This document shows, piece by piece, positions 63,501-64,000 of a stretch of 64,000 nucleotides of DNA. The stretch is from Nitratidesulfovibrio termitidis HI1 (GTDB lineage Bacteria; Desulfobacterota; Desulfovibrionia; Desulfovibrionales; Desulfovibrionaceae). Within the stretch, counting starts at the first letter, position 1, and each line of letters starts with the position of its first letter. Under the pieces are notes generated by a model. It worked only from the letters and a program-made list of their open reading frames with translations, did not search any database and was not told the origin of the DNA. Location: positions 2,292,250 through 2,356,249 of the forward strand of contig NZ_KI632512.1 of NCBI RefSeq assembly GCF_000504305.1. Direction: 5' to 3'. The translations under genes were made by a program, and so were the position numbers.

Positions 63501-63535
63501 AAACCCGGGCACGACTGGTCGTACCCGGTTTTTTT
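63501..63535. terminator. Strong terminator between convergent genes
   Basis: aaacccgggcacgac (63501-63515) pairs with gtcgtacccggttt (63518-63531) with small bulges, followed by a T run to 63535. It also has an A run on the other side and can serve both the glycan cluster and the minus-strand gene. Confidence 0.85.
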
Positions 63536-63611
63536 CCGGCCATGCCGGACTGCCAGCGGCAGCGTGATACACGCGAGAACCCCGGCGCGCCGCCACGGAT
63601 GCGCGCGGGGA

Positions 63612-64000
63612 TCACCCCCTGTCGAACACCACCAGCGTTTCCTCGGTGTCGCGCAGCCAGTACAGGGGGTCAACCGGGGCCATGTACCCCTCCATGACCG
63701 ACGAGGGGCAGAACAGCGGTTCCGCGCCCGCCTTGGGCGTGCGGTTCAACACCTGTGCAAGGGCCGAGGTAAGCGGTTTGAGGTAGCCGTGGCAACCGCC
63801 GTCGCCGGTCACGAGGCCCGCCAGTTCGGGCGCAAGCCACGACACGGCCATAAGCAGCAGGCGCGTATTGGTGGTGCGATTCCACTGCACCGGGTGCTCC
63901 ACGTGCAGGGCCACGGGAGAATGGCAGAACGAACGGGGCACGCCGCACCGCGCCGCCCAGGCGGGCAGAAAGACGTCCCAGGCTGGCTGACCGATAACGA
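63612..64000 (-). CDS. Unidentified protein, C-terminal part
   Basis: The frame is open from the window edge (VIGQPAWDVFLPAWAARCGVP at the edge) to a TGA at 63612-63614; the N-terminal part lies outside. The visible 128 residues include CHSPVALHVEHPVQWN and a C-terminal TEETLVVFDRG. Sequences of the form PAWD-x-LP-x(8)-GVP ... HxxHxxxW occur in uncharacterised proteins near polysaccharide genes, but I cannot name it. A GTG or internal start at 63941 is possible but the coding character runs to the edge. Confidence 0.6.
   Translation of the reverse strand, partial: VIGQPAWDVFLPAWAARCGVPRSFCHSPVALHVEHPVQWNRTTNTRLLLMAVSWLAPELAGLVTGDGGCHGYLKPLTSALAQVLNRTPKAGAEPLFCPSSVMEGYMAPVDPLYWLRDTEETLVVFDRG

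Larger units (their letters stand above)
63101..63611 (+). other. 511-base spacer after the glycan cluster
   Basis: Contains a run of 9-base repeats (63119-63172) and the terminator at 63501-63535. No gene is seen. Confidence 0.55.

Overview
The window is high-GC chromosomal DNA from a sulfate-reducing deltaproteobacterium. It most resembles the Desulfovibrio/Nitratidesulfovibrio vulgaris group. The evidence is the pssA-leuACDB order, a ferredoxin whose cysteine spacing matches Desulfovibrio ferredoxin II, a MoeA protein fused to a periplasmic-binding-like domain, a MucR-type regulator, class III ribonucleotide reductase and sigma-54 flagellar and phage-shock promoters. All assignments come from reading the sequence; no database search was run.

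Layout. 1-5200: the end of a phosphatidylserine synthase-like gene, then the leucine operon leuA-leuC-leuD-leuB closed by a strong terminator. 5319-10762: a moeA-type gene, then pspF divergent from pspA-pspB-pspC, with a sigma-54 promoter and two likely PspF enhancer palindromes between them. 10993-17466: an isolated Abi-like HEPN gene of lower GC, two EamA transporters, two exported thiol/peroxide proteins, a VOC protein and a MucR-family regulator. 17555-23455: flgE with its own sigma-54 promoter, a methionine-rich exported protein, folD, eno and coaX. 23848-27410: a small unknown gene, a TPR protein, ferredoxin, a Fur-box-controlled pair of small genes and a CheX-like gene. 27966-31980: nrdG-nrdD and a MalY/PatB-type aminotransferase. 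32093-33945: a YwgA-like gene and an HD-domain phosphohydrolase gene broken by a one-base frameshift. 34018-40184: a complete oligopeptide/dipeptide ABC transporter (binding protein, two permeases, two ATPases) with a MITE-like palindrome between the ATPase genes. 40550-41539: a PilZ-domain gene.

42145-63100 is the most unusual part. It is one long run of same-strand, mostly overlapping genes for a surface glycan, probably built on a nonulosonic (sialic-acid-like) sugar. It holds a winged-helix protein, a NeuB-type synthase, a glycosyltransferase-like protein, a NeuA-type cytidylyltransferase with long extensions, a TylF-like methyltransferase, a 1660-residue protein joining two methyltransferase and two glycosyltransferase domains, a GT2 enzyme, a radical SAM/SPASM protein and another methyltransferase. 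After about 57 kb base composition falls sharply and four further genes follow, including a methyltransferase-nucleotidyltransferase fusion and a 1141-residue protein joining a GT-B glycosyltransferase, a ParB-like segment and a GT9 domain. The high-GC part carries many short in-frame tandem repeats. The last 400 bases hold the C-terminal part of an unidentified gene on the minus strand.
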